DNA of 64,000 nucleotides from Candidatus Baltobacteraceae bacterium (GCA_036559195.1 DATBTN010000073.1:1-64000); one strand, 5' to 3'. Numbered from the stretch's first letter, positions 48,941 through 58,277 are shown. Numbers and translations are program-made. The notes: generated by a model from the letters alone, not told the origin.

Positions 48941-48976
48941 CAAAACGAACGGACCGGCTAACCGCCGGTCCGTTCG
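48941..48976 (-). terminator. Intrinsic terminator downstream of fumC
   Basis: On the plus strand CGAACGGACCGGC (48946-48958), a five-base loop and GCCGGTCCGTTCG (48964-48976) form a perfect 13-pair stem. Read on the minus strand it is followed by GTTTTG, so it should end the fumC transcript before infA. Confidence 0.85.
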
Positions 48977-48996
48977 CCGCTCGCTCGCTGCGGGTC

Positions 48997-50427
48997 CTAT
49001 TTGGGATACGTCATCTCTTTGGGGACGACGAAGGCGTCGAATTCTTCGGAGGTCACGTAGCCCAAGCCGACCGCGGTCTCTTTGAGCGTCGCCTTATTGT
49101 GATGCGCCTTTTTGGCGATCTCCGCGGCCTTGTCGTACCCGATCTTCGGGGAAAGGGCGGTGACCGTCATGAGGGATTCACTCAAGTACTTCGCAATGAT
49201 ATCTTCGTTGGCTTGCAGCCCAACGACGGCGTGCTCGCGGAACATCGTGCACGTATCGCGCAGTAAATTGCACGAGTGCAGGAAGTTGTAGATCATCACC
49301 GGGTTAAAGACGTTGAGTTCGAAGTTGCCCTGCGAGGCACCAAAGCTGATCGCGAGATCGTTTCCGAACACTTGCGCGACGACCATCGTCATCGCTTCGG
49401 ATTGCGTCGGATTCACTTTGCCCGGCATGATCGAGCTGCCCGGCTCGTTCTCCGGAAGGGTGAGTTCGCCGATCCCGGCGCGGGGACCCGACGAGAGCCA
49501 GCGGATGTCGTTGGCGATCTTCATGAGCGCCGCACCGAGCATCTTGAGCGCGCCCGAGGCGAAAACGAAGTCATCGTGCGAGGCGAGCGCGGTGAACTTG
49601 TTCGGGTGCGACCGCAGCGGCAGACCGGTCAGCTCGGCGAGTTTTTTCGCCGCGCGATCCGCGAATTCGGGATGGGCGTTGAGCCCCGTTCCAACGGCCG
49701 TTCCGCCGATGGCGAGATCGTAGAGATGGTTGAGCGCTTCGTTGCAGGCGACCATCGCACGATCGATTTGGGTCACGTAGCCCGAGAACTCTTGGCCGAG
49801 CGTGAGCGGCGTGGCATCCTGCAAATGCGTACGGCCGACCTTCACGATCTCTTTCCACTGCTTGGACTTCGCGTCGAGCGCGTCGCGCAATTTTTTCACG
49901 GCCGGCAGCATCTCGACCATCGCCTCGGCCGCCGCCATATGCATGGCCGTCGGAAAGGTGTCGTTCGAGGACTGCGACATGTTCACGTGATCGTTCGGAT
50001 GCACGGGCTTCTTGCTGCCCATCTCGCCGCCGGCGATCTCGATCGCACGGTTCGAGATCACCTCGTTGACGTTCATGTTCGTCTGCGTCCCCGAGCCGGT
50101 CTGCCACACGCGCAGCGGGAAGTGCGCGTCGAGTTTACCGGCGATCACTTCGTCGGCCGCGGCGACGATCAGGTTCTTCTTCGCTTCGTCGAGCTTGCCC
50201 AGATCGTTATTGACGAGCGCGGCGGCTTTCTTGAGCGTAGCCATCGCTTTGATGACGGCCTTGGGCATCTGATCGCGCGGCGTGCTGCCGTCGCCGATAT
50301 CGAAATGGATGAGCGAGCGCGCCGATTGCGCGCCGTAATACTTGTCCGCGGGTACGTCAATGGGTCCCATCGAGTCTGACTCGACGCGCGTTTTGGCCCC
50401 GTTGGTGTTCAAATTCGCAGTGGTCAT
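48997..50427 (-). CDS. fumC: Class II fumarate hydratase
   Basis: 476 residues. It hydrates fumarate to malate in the citric acid cycle. Family signatures: [52 protein letters not shown], and [16 protein letters not shown] with the catalytic Ser. Length is usual for a class II (iron-free, homotetrameric) enzyme. ATG at 50425-50427. It is followed by a strong terminator, so it is a single-gene unit. Confidence 0.97.
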   Translation of the reverse strand: MTTANLNTNGAKTRVESDSMGPIDVPADKYYGAQSARSLIHFDIGDGSTPRDQMPKAVIKAMATLKKAAALVNNDLGKLDEAKKNLIVAAADEVIAGKLDAHFPLRVWQTGSGTQTNMNVNEVISNRAIEIAGGEMGSKKPVHPNDHVNMSQSSNDTFPTAMHMAAAEAMVEMLPAVKKLRDALDAKSKQWKEIVKVGRTHLQDATPLTLGQEFSGYVTQIDRAMVACNEALNHLYDLAIGGTAVGTGLNAHPEFADRAAKKLAELTGLPLRSHPNKFTALASHDDFVFASGALKMLGAALMKIANDIRWLSSGPRAGIGELTLPENEPGSSIMPGKVNPTQSEAMTMVVAQVFGNDLAISFGASQGNFELNVFNPVMIYNFLHSCNLLRDTCTMFREHAVVGLQANEDIIAKYLSESLMTVTALSPKIGYDKAAEIAKKAHHNKATLKETAVGLGYVTSEEFDAFVVPKEMTYPK

Positions 50428-50470
50428 GGCCCCGATATCTTCGCTCTTTTGGGCCTCTTTCAGCCTCGAC

Positions 50471-51031
50471 CTAGGTCGCAGGCCGCCTGCCCTGGGCCGC
50501 GGCCCCCAAGGTCGTGCCGACGGGCCGAGTCTCCACCACCTCGAAAATCGTGAGGGGAAACCGAGGATCGAAGCCCCGCCGCGAGCAGCGGCCGCAGCTC
50601 ATCGGGGCGGCCGGGCGGCGCTTTCGAAGGACCTCCATGGCGCAACGCTCGCAACGCAAAATATAGCGCTTGGCGGATTCGTTGAGCGGCCTCGCGCTGC
50701 CCAAATCGTGGTAGATCGAGGTCAGACCACATTCGCGCATCTTCTTCTTGAAGCGCGCGCCGTGACCCGTATCGCGATGACGGTCGAAGAGCCAGGCGTG
50801 AATCATCTCGTGCAAGAGCGTCTCGCGCAGCGCCTCGGGATGAGTCTGGAAATGCTTGGGCGAGAGTTCGATCAGCAGCGGCCGCACGCTATAGGTGATG
50901 CGCCCGGCGGAGTTTGAAAAGCGCGCGTTGTACCGAATGCGGCAGGCCGGTACTTCACCGTTGAAATGAAAGTTATTGAGCTCCGCGAAGAGCAACTGGA
51001 GATCGGTCTCCGAAGCCTGCACCGTTATCAC
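50471..51031 (-). CDS. SprT-like zinc metalloprotease
   Basis: 186 residues. The HEMIH zinc motif is in [20 protein letters not shown] (with the third His in GHGARF), and a C-terminal zinc ribbon has CERCAME and CGRCSRR. This is the SprT/Spartan-like family; in eukaryotes Spartan cleaves DNA-protein crosslinks, and bacterial SprT is poorly studied. It may have a DNA-repair role or act on other proteins. It is divergent from the TPR protein gene (34-base gap) and follows fumC in the same direction with a 43-base space. Confidence 0.85.
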   Translation of the reverse strand: MITVQASETDLQLLFAELNNFHFNGEVPACRIRYNARFSNSAGRITYSVRPLLIELSPKHFQTHPEALRETLLHEMIHAWLFDRHRDTGHGARFKKKMRECGLTSIYHDLGSARPLNESAKRYILRCERCAMEVLRKRRPAAPMSCGRCSRRGFDPRFPLTIFEVVETRPVGTTLGAAAQGRRPAT

Positions 51032-51065
51032 GAAGAGTTTTTCGGCGTTCGTCCAAACGAGTCTT

Positions 51066-51515
51066 GTGCCCGATTCAAAACAACGCGGTTTACCGCCGCG
51101 CCTCTACGTGCCCATCGTTGCGGTCTTCGCGATCGTCTTCTTGGGCGCGATGGCCTGGCTGCTTCGCATCGGATTCGGCACGAGCGGCGGCGTCTTCGGT
51201 TCGGGAACCGGAGCGCCGGCGGCCGGAGCGAGCGCGCTGCCCGTCTCCGCGCAGTCGCAGGGTTCCAACGTCAACGTCGAAGGCGGAGGTCCGCCGCCGG
51301 CGGTGCAGGTGCAGCTCGCGCAGTTGCGCGCGCGCATAACGAAGAATCCGAAGGACGACGTCGCGCTCACGCAGCTCGCCGATCTCTACCTCGCGGCCGG
51401 CATGTACGCGAAAGCCGTTCCACTCTACAAACGAGCGCTAGCTGCCAACCCGCGCAACGCCGCCGCCGCCGAAGGCTTCAGCCAAGCACAAAACGCCCTC
51501 TCACAGGAGCACTAG
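51066..51515 (+). CDS. Single-pass membrane TPR protein
   Basis: 149 residues from GTG at 51066. One membrane segment (LYVPIVAVFAIVFLGAMAWLL) is followed by a Gly/Ala/Pro/Ser linker and a TPR pair (ALTQLADLYLAAGMYAKAVP and YKRALAANPRNAAAAEG). The layout resembles CcmH/NrfG-like or BamD-like scaffold proteins, but there is no cytochrome c assembly gene near. It lies 8 bases before the first M55 aminopeptidase gene. An upstream in-frame start at 50976 overlaps the SprT-like gene and is less likely. Confidence 0.72.
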   Translation: MPDSKQRGLPPRLYVPIVAVFAIVFLGAMAWLLRIGFGTSGGVFGSGTGAPAAGASALPVSAQSQGSNVNVEGGGPPPAVQVQLAQLRARITKNPKDDVALTQLADLYLAAGMYAKAVPLYKRALAANPRNAAAAEGFSQAQNALSQEH

Positions 51516-51523
51516 ACACAAGC

Positions 51524-52357
51524 GTGCGCATTTATATTTCTTGCGACATGGAAGGCACGGCGGGGGTTTGCAGCTGGATGCAGTGCGACCCGTCGAATAC
51601 GGTCGAGTATCCCGTCTACCGGCGATACATGTCGCAGGAAGTGCGCGCGGCAATCGAAGGCGCCCGCAGCGGCGGCGCGACGGGCGTGCTGATCAACGAC
51701 TCGCACTGGGATATGCGCAACCTGCTTTGGGACGAGTTGCCGGCCGACGTGCGCCTGATCTCCGGTTCGCGCAAGCCCTTTTCGATGGCGCAGGGTATCG
51801 ATGGCGACGTTGCCGGCGCGTTCTTTACCGGCTATCACGCGAAGTCGGGCGATAAGGACGGGGCGCTCGCGCACACCTACACCGCCGACGTCCTTTACAA
51901 CGTGCGCATCAACGGAACGGCGTGCAGCGAAGCGCTCTTAAACGCGGCGCTGCTCGGTTACCACGGCGTGCCGCTGCTGCTCGTAAGCGGCGATCGCACG
52001 ATCGTCGAAGAGGTCGGCCGGCAGATGCCGTGGGTTACCCCGGTGATCGTCAAGGAGAGCATCGGGCACTACGCAACCAATTCGCTCACGCCGGCGGCAG
52101 CTCAGGCGGCGATTCGCGCTGCGGCCGGCGACGCGATGCGGAACGCCGGATCGGCGAAACCGTTCGTCTTCGAGCCTCCGATTAGGATGGAGCTGGAAAC
52201 GACGCGCGTGGAACAAGCGGATTTCATCGAGTTGATGCCCGGCTTCGAGCGCATCGGCGGCCGCACGGTACGATTCGTTCACGACGATTATGCCGCCGTA
52301 TTCCGCGCGTTCGTGGCGGCCTTTCGTTTGGGCGGCGCCGCCTCGGTCGTGGCATGA
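51524..52357 (+). CDS. M55 D-aminopeptidase (DppA-like), first copy
   Basis: 277 residues from the GTG at 51524. The M55 binuclear zinc site is visible: Asp8 and Glu10 in ISCDMEG, His61 in INDSHWDM, and His in TGYHAKSG. DppA of Bacillus subtilis cleaves D-Ala-D-Ala-type dipeptides from the N-terminus. It is probably cytoplasmic, since no signal peptide is present. It is followed by a paralog with a four-base overlap (ATGA). Possible role: recycling of D-amino-acid peptides from the cell wall. Confidence 0.9.
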   Translation: MRIYISCDMEGTAGVCSWMQCDPSNTVEYPVYRRYMSQEVRAAIEGARSGGATGVLINDSHWDMRNLLWDELPADVRLISGSRKPFSMAQGIDGDVAGAFFTGYHAKSGDKDGALAHTYTADVLYNVRINGTACSEALLNAALLGYHGVPLLLVSGDRTIVEEVGRQMPWVTPVIVKESIGHYATNSLTPAAAQAAIRAAAGDAMRNAGSAKPFVFEPPIRMELETTRVEQADFIELMPGFERIGGRTVRFVHDDYAAVFRAFVAAFRLGGAASVVA

Positions 52358-53184
52358 AGCTCTACATTTCGAGCGACATGGAAGGCGTCGCCGGCGTCTG
52401 CAGTTGGGAGCAAGTCGACGCGCGCGGTTACACGCCCGAATACGCGATCTATCAGCGCTATCTCACGCAGGAAGTCCGCGCTGCCATCGACGGCGCGCGC
52501 GATGCGGCCGCGTGCGAGATCCTGGTCAACGACTCGCACGGTCCGATGCGCAATCTGCTCTTCGACGGTTTACCCGACAACATCCGCGTCACGTTCGGAA
52601 ATCGCAAACCCTTCTCGATGGTGCAGGGTATCGATGCGGGTTTCGACGGCGTCTTCTTCACCGGCTATCACGCGGCGATCGGCTCGGCCGGCGCCACGCT
52701 CTGTCACACGTATACGCCCGGCGTGATCTACGATCTGCGGGTCAACGGCGTGCGCTGCAGCGAGGCGACGCTCAACGCCGGCCTCGCCGGACACTACGGC
52801 GTGCCCGTGCTGTTGGTAACCGGAGATCGCACGACGATCGCGGAGGTCACCGCGCAGATGCCGTGGGTGACCGGTGCGATCGTGAAGGACAGCATCGGGC
52901 ACTTGGCCGTCGACTCGCTCTCGCCCCAAGCCGCGCAGGCTGCCATACGCGCCGCCGCGACCGACGCCGTACGGAACGCCGCCGGGGCTAAGCCGTACGT
53001 CTTCGAGCCGCCCATTACGTTGGAGATCGACGTCACGCGTGTCGAGCAGGCCGACCTTATCGAATTGATTCCCGGCTTCGAACGCACGGCCGGCCGCACC
53101 GTCCGGCTGGTGCATGACGACTATCCGACCGTCTTTAAAGCCTTCGTCGCGGCCTTCCGAATGGGAGCGCTCGCGCTCTCCTAA
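52354..53184 (+). CDS. M55 D-aminopeptidase (DppA-like), second copy
   Basis: 276 residues. Zinc site: Asp8 and Glu10 in ISSDMEG, His in VNDSHGPM and His in TGYHAAIG. It is colinear with the preceding copy over its whole length, and both end in GFER..GRTVR(L/F)VHDDY. The ATG overlaps the first gene's TGA. Two subunits may form a hetero-oligomer (DppA is a decamer of one type), or the copies may differ in substrate. Convergent with the MFS gene by four bases. Confidence 0.9.
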   Translation: MKLYISSDMEGVAGVCSWEQVDARGYTPEYAIYQRYLTQEVRAAIDGARDAAACEILVNDSHGPMRNLLFDGLPDNIRVTFGNRKPFSMVQGIDAGFDGVFFTGYHAAIGSAGATLCHTYTPGVIYDLRVNGVRCSEATLNAGLAGHYGVPVLLVTGDRTTIAEVTAQMPWVTGAIVKDSIGHLAVDSLSPQAAQAAIRAAATDAVRNAAGAKPYVFEPPITLEIDVTRVEQADLIELIPGFERTAGRTVRLVHDDYPTVFKAFVAAFRMGALALS

Positions 53185-54416
53185 CGCGTTTCGCCGCGAA
53201 TCGTCGGCGACGAGATCGCGACGACGGCAACGGCGAGACAGGCGAGTGCGGAGATCGTCATTCCGGCGCGCGCGCCGTAATGATCCGCCACGTAGCCGAA
53301 GAACAGCGTTCCGATCGGGACGCCGCAGAGCACGAGAAGGCGCACGGCGCCGAAGACGCGCCCCACGTAGTCTTCGTGGATGACGCGCAACCGAAAACCG
53401 ATCACCTGCGAGATCTCGAATTGCACGCAAGCGTTACCGATTGCCCAGAACAGGCCGGCGATCCAGAGATTGTGCGTGAGCACGACCGGAATGAAGAGGA
53501 TCGTGTCCACGATATAGGCGGTCGTGAGCGCTCGTCCGAACGGCCACCGGCGCGCGAACTTCGAGGCAAAGACCGATCCGGCGACCGCGCCGACGCCGGC
53601 AATCATCCAGAAGAGCGAAACCTGATAGTCGCTCGCACCGAAGCCGCGTTTTAAGAACGGGATCAAGATCGTGAATCCGCCGAACCCGACGATATTGAGC
53701 GTCAAACCGATGAACGATTGCGCGCGCATCCCGGGATCGGCAAAGAGCAGCCGAAAACCGGTTCGCATATCTTCGACCAGTTCGCGCCCGTTCGGCAGCC
53801 CGCTGGTTTTTTCGGGGCCGAGCGTAGGAATTCGCGAGAGTGAGTATTGCGAGACCAAATACGTCAGCGCGTTGAGCAGCAGGGCCGGCAGCGGCCCAAA
53901 TGCCGCCAGCAGCGCGCCGCCCGCCGCAGGCAGGGCCATCTGCGAAACGCTGTCGGCGCCCATCAACGCGGCTTGCGCCGCGGTCGCACGCTCTTTGCCG
54001 AGCAAGAACGGAATGCTCGACGATTGACCGCCCATGAAGACCGCCGCGCCGATCGAAAGCACCACCAGGCCCGCGTAGACGCCGGCCACCGGCAGAGCGT
54101 GGCGTAGGAACAGGACGGCCATCGCGACCATGACTAAAAAGCGCACGACGTCCGCGCCGATCATCAGCGCGCGCCGGTCCACGCGGTCGGCGAGCGACCC
54201 CGCGGGAACGCTCAAGAACGCGAACGGTACGAACTCGCACGCATACGCGACGCCGGTCGAAAGCGCCGACCCGGTCAATCGGTAAACGAGCAGCGGGATG
54301 GCGAGCGTGCGCAGCCCATCGCCGGCCATGCTGAAGGCCTGGCCGATATAATATTGACGAAAACTTCGGGAAGCGAAGACGCCTTCGCGCTCGGCGACGG
54401 CGGTGGCGGACGACAT
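53181..54416 (-). CDS. Major facilitator superfamily transporter (EntS-like)
   Basis: 411 residues, 12 predicted helices. MFS motif A-like ADRVDRRALMIGADVVRF is between helices 2 and 3. The fold resembles the DHA3 group of exporters such as EntS and MefA: GVAYACEFVPFAFLSVPAGSL and the second-half motif. It likely exports a small molecule by proton antiport; the substrate is unknown. A strong sigma-70-like promoter is present just upstream (54494-54522). ATG at 54414-54416. Confidence 0.88.
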   Translation of the reverse strand: MSSATAVAEREGVFASRSFRQYYIGQAFSMAGDGLRTLAIPLLVYRLTGSALSTGVAYACEFVPFAFLSVPAGSLADRVDRRALMIGADVVRFLVMVAMAVLFLRHALPVAGVYAGLVVLSIGAAVFMGGQSSSIPFLLGKERATAAQAALMGADSVSQMALPAAGGALLAAFGPLPALLLNALTYLVSQYSLSRIPTLGPEKTSGLPNGRELVEDMRTGFRLLFADPGMRAQSFIGLTLNIVGFGGFTILIPFLKRGFGASDYQVSLFWMIAGVGAVAGSVFASKFARRWPFGRALTTAYIVDTILFIPVVLTHNLWIAGLFWAIGNACVQFEISQVIGFRLRVIHEDYVGRVFGAVRLLVLCGVPIGTLFFGYVADHYGARAGMTISALACLAVAVVAISSPTIRGETR

Positions 54417-54493
54417 ACGAAACTCCCAACAACTGGTGCGGATGGTACGTGACGTGGGATGTGGGGCGTATGTCGCTATCGCATAGTTAGGCG

Positions 54494-54522
54494 ATTTTAC
54501 AAATATTCGTCTACGTTGTCAA
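54494..54522 (-). promoter_or_regulatory. Sigma-70-type promoter of the MFS gene
   Basis: On the minus strand TTGACA (54517-54522), 17 bases, TAAAAT (54494-54499). It overlaps the end of the small membrane protein gene. Just downstream, near the expected start, CTATCGCATAG (54475-54485) is a short inverted repeat that could be an operator, although the repressor is unknown. Confidence 0.78.
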
Positions 54523-54909
54523 GTTTTTTGCGTCGCGTACCAGCATGCCGCCGACGACCGCGCCGATCGCTCCGAGCACGGCAACGAGCGGTTCGTACCA
54601 ATTGGGTACGAGCGACTGCGGGCTCGGGAAAATCAACGCGAAGACGCCGATCGAAAGGAGCGCCACGCCGAGGCCTGCGGCGTGATAGATCGGGCGCGAC
54701 GGGGCAACCCGGGCCGTGAGCGCACCGCCGGCGATACTCGAAACGAATGCGAGCACGGCGTTGGCCGCGATAAATTTCGGCGGCGCGACTGCCATCGGCA
54801 GCCCGTGAAACATCGCCGCCGCGATAACGATCGCGCCGAGGAGAATCATCACGAGCACGACCACATACCCGCACCCGATCGCAAAGATCGTACGAACGTA
54901 CGTCCTCAT
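54511..54909 (-). CDS. Four-helix membrane protein of unknown function
   Basis: 132 residues from ATG at 54907-54909. Four hydrophobic segments (FAIGCGYVVVLVMILLGAIV; FIAANAVLAFVSSIAGGAL; AAGLGVALLSIGVFALIF; PLVAVLGAIGAVVGGMLV). I do not recognise the family. GAGGGG about eight bases upstream supports this start over GTG at 54942, which would add a charged leader. It lies between the repeat cluster and the MFS promoter on the same strand. Confidence 0.6.
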   Translation of the reverse strand: MRTYVRTIFAIGCGYVVVLVMILLGAIVIAAAMFHGLPMAVAPPKFIAANAVLAFVSSIAGGALTARVAPSRPIYHAAGLGVALLSIGVFALIFPSPQSLVPNWYEPLVAVLGAIGAVVGGMLVRDAKNLTT

Positions 54910-54934
54910 CGCCCACCCCTCACGCGCATCGCCG

Positions 54935-55413
54935 TTCGACAAGCTCGTCCTTCGACAAGCTCGTCCTTCGACAAGCTCAGGATGACAAGGGGCGCCGCCG
55001 CTGTCGCTGGGCCGCCGCCGATTGTCCGCTGGGCAACGGGCCTTGTCGTCGTTCTCATGCTGCGCCGTCGTCGTTTGTCATGCTGAGCCTGTCGAAGCAC
55101 GAGTCCGGTCGTCCTTCGACAAGCTCAGGATGACAAAAAAGGGGTGTTATCGTTGTTGTCATGCTGCGTCGTTGCTGTTTGTCATGCTGAGCTGTCGCTG
55201 CTGTTTGTCATGCTGAGCTTGTCGTTGCTGTTTGTCATGCTGAGCTGTCGTTGCTGTTTGTCATGCTGAGCTGGCGTTGCTGTTTGTCATGTTGAGCTGG
55301 CGTTGCTGTTTGTCATGCTGAGCTTGTCGAAGCACGAGCGCGTTCCTCGCATCGTCCGTCCTTCGACAGGCTCGTCCTTCGACAGGCTCGTCCTTCGACA
55401 GGCTCAGGATGAC
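54935..55413. repeat. Cluster of short palindrome-like repeats
   Basis: The 517 bases between the small membrane protein gene and the LeuA-like gene contain no gene. Blocks of TTCGACAAGCTCGTCC (three, 54935-54986) and of TTCGACAGGCTCGTCC (three, 55370-55413), each set ending with CTCAGGATGACA, face the inverse form GTCATGCTGAGC..GTCGAAGCACG (55076-55105, 55312-55336). Together they form inverted pairs able to fold into long stems. Such repeats are dispersed in many bacterial genomes. Confidence 0.85.
55158..55336 (+). repeat. Tandem array, 26-base period
   Basis: GTCATGCTGAGC-type units begin at 55158, 55181, 55207, 55234, 55260, 55286 and 55312, with period 23, 26, 27, 26, 26, 26. Units read about GTCATGCTGAGCTGTCGTTGCTGTTT with small changes (TGTCG/TTGTCG/TGGCG). 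There are no distinct spacers, so it is not CRISPR. It looks like local expansion of one arm of the surrounding dispersed repeat. Confidence 0.85.
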
Positions 55414-55426
55414 AGGAAGGGGCAAG

Positions 55427-56821
55427 TTAGGCTACGGCTTGGGGTTTGGCTAGGGCGATGGCGATGGCGGCGACGTCGGACTCGGTGATCGAGAGGCGGC
55501 GCATCGCGGATTCGTATGCGTCGATGGCCTCTTCGCTCTTGCTCGAGGCGGCTCGCTCTTCGCGCAACCGCTTGATCTCTTCGGTCACGCGCCCGGCAAG
55601 TTCGGGCGTGACCTCGATGCCGTGACTTGCGAGCTCTTCGGAATGATGGCGCAACGTGTCCTCAACGAGCGCAACGCCGGAGTGTTTGCCGAATATCCAG
55701 TTGGTCTCACCGCCGACGAGGGCGGCGGGCACCGCTTCGTACATGCGGTGATCGATCAGCATGGCGTGCGTGTGGATCCCGGACTCGTGTGCGAAGACCT
55801 TCTCGCCCACGATCGGCTCGTGCTGCTGCATCGGGATGCCGCTAATGCGCTCCATAAAACGCGCGAGTTCGCGCAATTTGTGATACTTGAAGCCGGGAAT
55901 CTCCACGCCATAGAGCACGTTGAGCGCGGTCACGAATTCGTGAAGTTTGACGTTGCCGGCCCGCTCGCCATAGCCGTTGGCGGTCACCGAAACCACTTTG
56001 AATCCGCACGAAACCGCGGTGATGGCATTGATCGTCCCTAGGCCGTAGTCGTTGTGGAAGTGGCAAACCATCGGCAATCCCTTCGGCATCGCCGCCACGA
56101 TCCGGCTGGAGTACCACTTGGCCGCTTCGGGCGTGAGGCAGCCGACGGTGTCGGGCCACGCGGGACGATTGCCGCCCGCCTCCATGCCGGCCTTAAAATA
56201 TGAAATGAAATATTCAACGTCGCCGCGACTGCCGTCTTCGGCGCCGAATTCGATCTTCGTGACGCCGCGCGAGCGCGCGTAGGCAATCGCGTCGCACTGC
56301 AGCTTGATATTCGCATTGCGGTAAAATTCGAGCGGAAGGTCGAGCCATTCGCTCTCGTCGCGGCCTTCTTGCTTGAGCAGCATCTTGCCGATCTTGTATT
56401 TCAAATGCAAGTCGCTGCCGCTCGTGAAGATGAAAAACGTCACCTCCGAGGGCGAGATGCCGACCTCTTCGAGCGTACGCGCCGTGACGTCGATGTCTTT
56501 GGCGCTGCTGCGGCACATCACGACGATCTCGGTCTCGCCGAGTTCGCCGCGGCGCTTGCCTTCCATAACCAATTGCAGCGTCTTGCGATCGCCGGCCGAG
56601 GCGGCCGGAAATCCGACGCTCATGATATGCACGCCGATATCGGCCAACCGCTTGGCGATCTCGTACTTCTGCGCCGGCGTGAAACAGACGCCCGGCATCT
56701 GCTCGCCGTCGCGCAGCGTCTCGTCGTAGAGCCGGATCGAGCTCGCATCGGGGAAGTTCAGCGCGCGCGTGAACTCGCGCGGGTCGCGAATCAGCCGTTC
56801 GATGGGTTCTCGAAATTCCAT
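55427..56821 (-). CDS. LeuA/homocitrate-synthase-family acyltransferase
   Basis: 464 residues from ATG at 56819-56821. The HMGL-like barrel is clear: LYDETLRDGEQMPGV at the start (R/DGxQ), metal-binding HFHNDYG and GYGERAGN, and HESGIHTHAML late. The allosteric C-terminal domain of 2-isopropylmalate synthase (about 120 residues) is missing; only about 90 residues follow the barrel. So it could be an isopropylmalate, homocitrate or citramalate synthase, or a relative with another 2-oxoacid. No leuCD or nif genes are near. It lies 60 bases downstream of NDH-2 on the same strand, and its end borders the repeat cluster. Confidence 0.82.
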   Translation of the reverse strand: MEFREPIERLIRDPREFTRALNFPDASSIRLYDETLRDGEQMPGVCFTPAQKYEIAKRLADIGVHIMSVGFPAASAGDRKTLQLVMEGKRRGELGETEIVVMCRSSAKDIDVTARTLEEVGISPSEVTFFIFTSGSDLHLKYKIGKMLLKQEGRDESEWLDLPLEFYRNANIKLQCDAIAYARSRGVTKIEFGAEDGSRGDVEYFISYFKAGMEAGGNRPAWPDTVGCLTPEAAKWYSSRIVAAMPKGLPMVCHFHNDYGLGTINAITAVSCGFKVVSVTANGYGERAGNVKLHEFVTALNVLYGVEIPGFKYHKLRELARFMERISGIPMQQHEPIVGEKVFAHESGIHTHAMLIDHRMYEAVPAALVGGETNWIFGKHSGVALVEDTLRHHSEELASHGIEVTPELAGRVTEEIKRLREERAASSKSEEAIDAYESAMRRLSITESDVAAIAIALAKPQAVA

Positions 56822-56881
56822 GATGCGCCCCCGACGTGTGTTGCTCGTTTTAAGACTTCTCGCGCGCGGCACCGTTCTACT

Positions 56882-58216
56882 TCACGGCCGGTCGAATGGC
56901 GGCGCCTCGTCGCGAGGGGCGAGCCCGGCGTCGACTGCCGCGCTCGACTGCGCGCGGCGCGTGTAGACGCGCAACTCGGACATGTCGCGTGGGAAGAGCA
57001 GCTCGAGCGCCCAATCGAACGCGACGCGCAACTTGCGATCGAGCCCCGGCAGGCGCGAGAGATAGTAGGCGCGCCAGAGAACCCACGCGAGAAAACCCGT
57101 CAAGACGCGATCGCCGGGCAATTGCGCGACGGCATTACGCGCCCCAAGCGAGGCCATCATACCGAGCGAGCGGTACCGAAACGGTCGCGTTGCTTCGCCG
57201 CGCAACGTGGCGACGAGGTTGGCCGCGAGCACCGGCCCTTCGCGAATCGCGTGCTGCGCGGTCGGCGGGTAAAACCCGCCGGCCTCGTTTGGAATCGCCG
57301 CGCAATCGCCGATCGCCCACACGTCGCGCGCCGTCGCAACGCGCATATCCGGCCCCACGAGAATCGCGCCGTTCTTGGCGTGCGGCAGCGGCGCCGCCGC
57401 GATCAGCGGCGAGGGGCGCACGCCGGCGCTCCACACGATCGTGCGCGTCTCGATCCGGCGCCCGCTCTGCAGTTCCAGCCCGTCGGCAGTGGCGGACCGG
57501 ACGTTGTCGCCGAGCACGATCTCGACGCCGCGTTTGGCGAGAGCGCGCGCCGAATACGTCCCCATCGTTGGCGGCAGACCGGGGAGCAGCGAGGCGCCGC
57601 CTTCGACGAGCACGATGCGAATGTCGTCGCGGCGCACGTGCGGATAGAACCGTTCGACGCTGCGAAAGAGTTCGACCATTTCGCCGGCCGTCTCGACGCC
57701 GGTAAATCCGCCGCCGACGACCGCTAAGGTGAGGAGGCGCCGGCGTTCGGCGTCGTCGCGCGCGCTGTCGGCAAGTTCCAGCAGCCACATGAAGCGGTTG
57801 CGCAGGATGCCCGCGTCTTCGAGCGTCTTGAGCGCGAAGACGCGTTCGGCTACGCCCGGCAGATCGAACGTCGACGTCACCGACCCGAGTGCGAGCACCA
57901 GCTGATCGTACGCCAGCGACTCGGTTACGCCGGTAAGCGTGTGAACGTACGTCACGCTCTTCGCCGGCGGATCGAGCGCCAGCACTTCGCCGAGGATGAA
58001 GCGCGAAGATCGCAGCTGCGAGCGCACCGGCGTCACGATGTGACGCACGTCGAGCGCACCCGAACTCACTTCGGGCAGCATCGGCGTGAAGAGCGAGAAA
58101 TTCTCGCGCCCGATCAAGACGATCTCCGCCTCGTTCGGGGCGAGCAGCCGCTCCAACCGGTGCGCGGTCGCAATGGCGGCGAAGCCCCCGCCGAGAATCA
58201 CGATTCGTACGGCCAT
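56882..58216 (-). CDS. ndh: Type II NADH:quinone oxidoreductase
   Basis: 444 residues from ATG at 58214-58216. Two dinucleotide-binding folds: GGGFAAIATAHRL (FAD) and VVGGGFTGVETAGEM (NADH), with the flavin end VWAIGDCAAIP and then a hydrophobic, amphipathic tail (FLAWVLWRAYYLSRLPG) that can sit on the membrane. It passes electrons from NADH to quinone without pumping protons. A longer open frame to 58318 overlaps the divergent protease gene and adds residues unlike the family. Confidence 0.92.
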   Translation of the reverse strand: MAVRIVILGGGFAAIATAHRLERLLAPNEAEIVLIGRENFSLFTPMLPEVSSGALDVRHIVTPVRSQLRSSRFILGEVLALDPPAKSVTYVHTLTGVTESLAYDQLVLALGSVTSTFDLPGVAERVFALKTLEDAGILRNRFMWLLELADSARDDAERRRLLTLAVVGGGFTGVETAGEMVELFRSVERFYPHVRRDDIRIVLVEGGASLLPGLPPTMGTYSARALAKRGVEIVLGDNVRSATADGLELQSGRRIETRTIVWSAGVRPSPLIAAAPLPHAKNGAILVGPDMRVATARDVWAIGDCAAIPNEAGGFYPPTAQHAIREGPVLAANLVATLRGEATRPFRYRSLGMMASLGARNAVAQLPGDRVLTGFLAWVLWRAYYLSRLPGLDRKLRVAFDWALELLFPRDMSELRVYTRRAQSSAAVDAGLAPRDEAPPFDRP

Positions 58217-58277
58217 AGCTGAGATCGTTCTTCCCGAGAAGGCCTGGCTCTCCCGGCCCGTCAAGAGACGACTCATC

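Noticed and set aside
55022-55216. Short open frames inside the repeat cluster
   Set aside because: They simply translate the repeats, have no binding site or homology, and change frame with repeat length.
55158-55336. Regular repeats resembling a CRISPR array
   Set aside because: The 26-base period has no unique spacers between constant repeats, and no cas gene is near. It is a plain tandem array.
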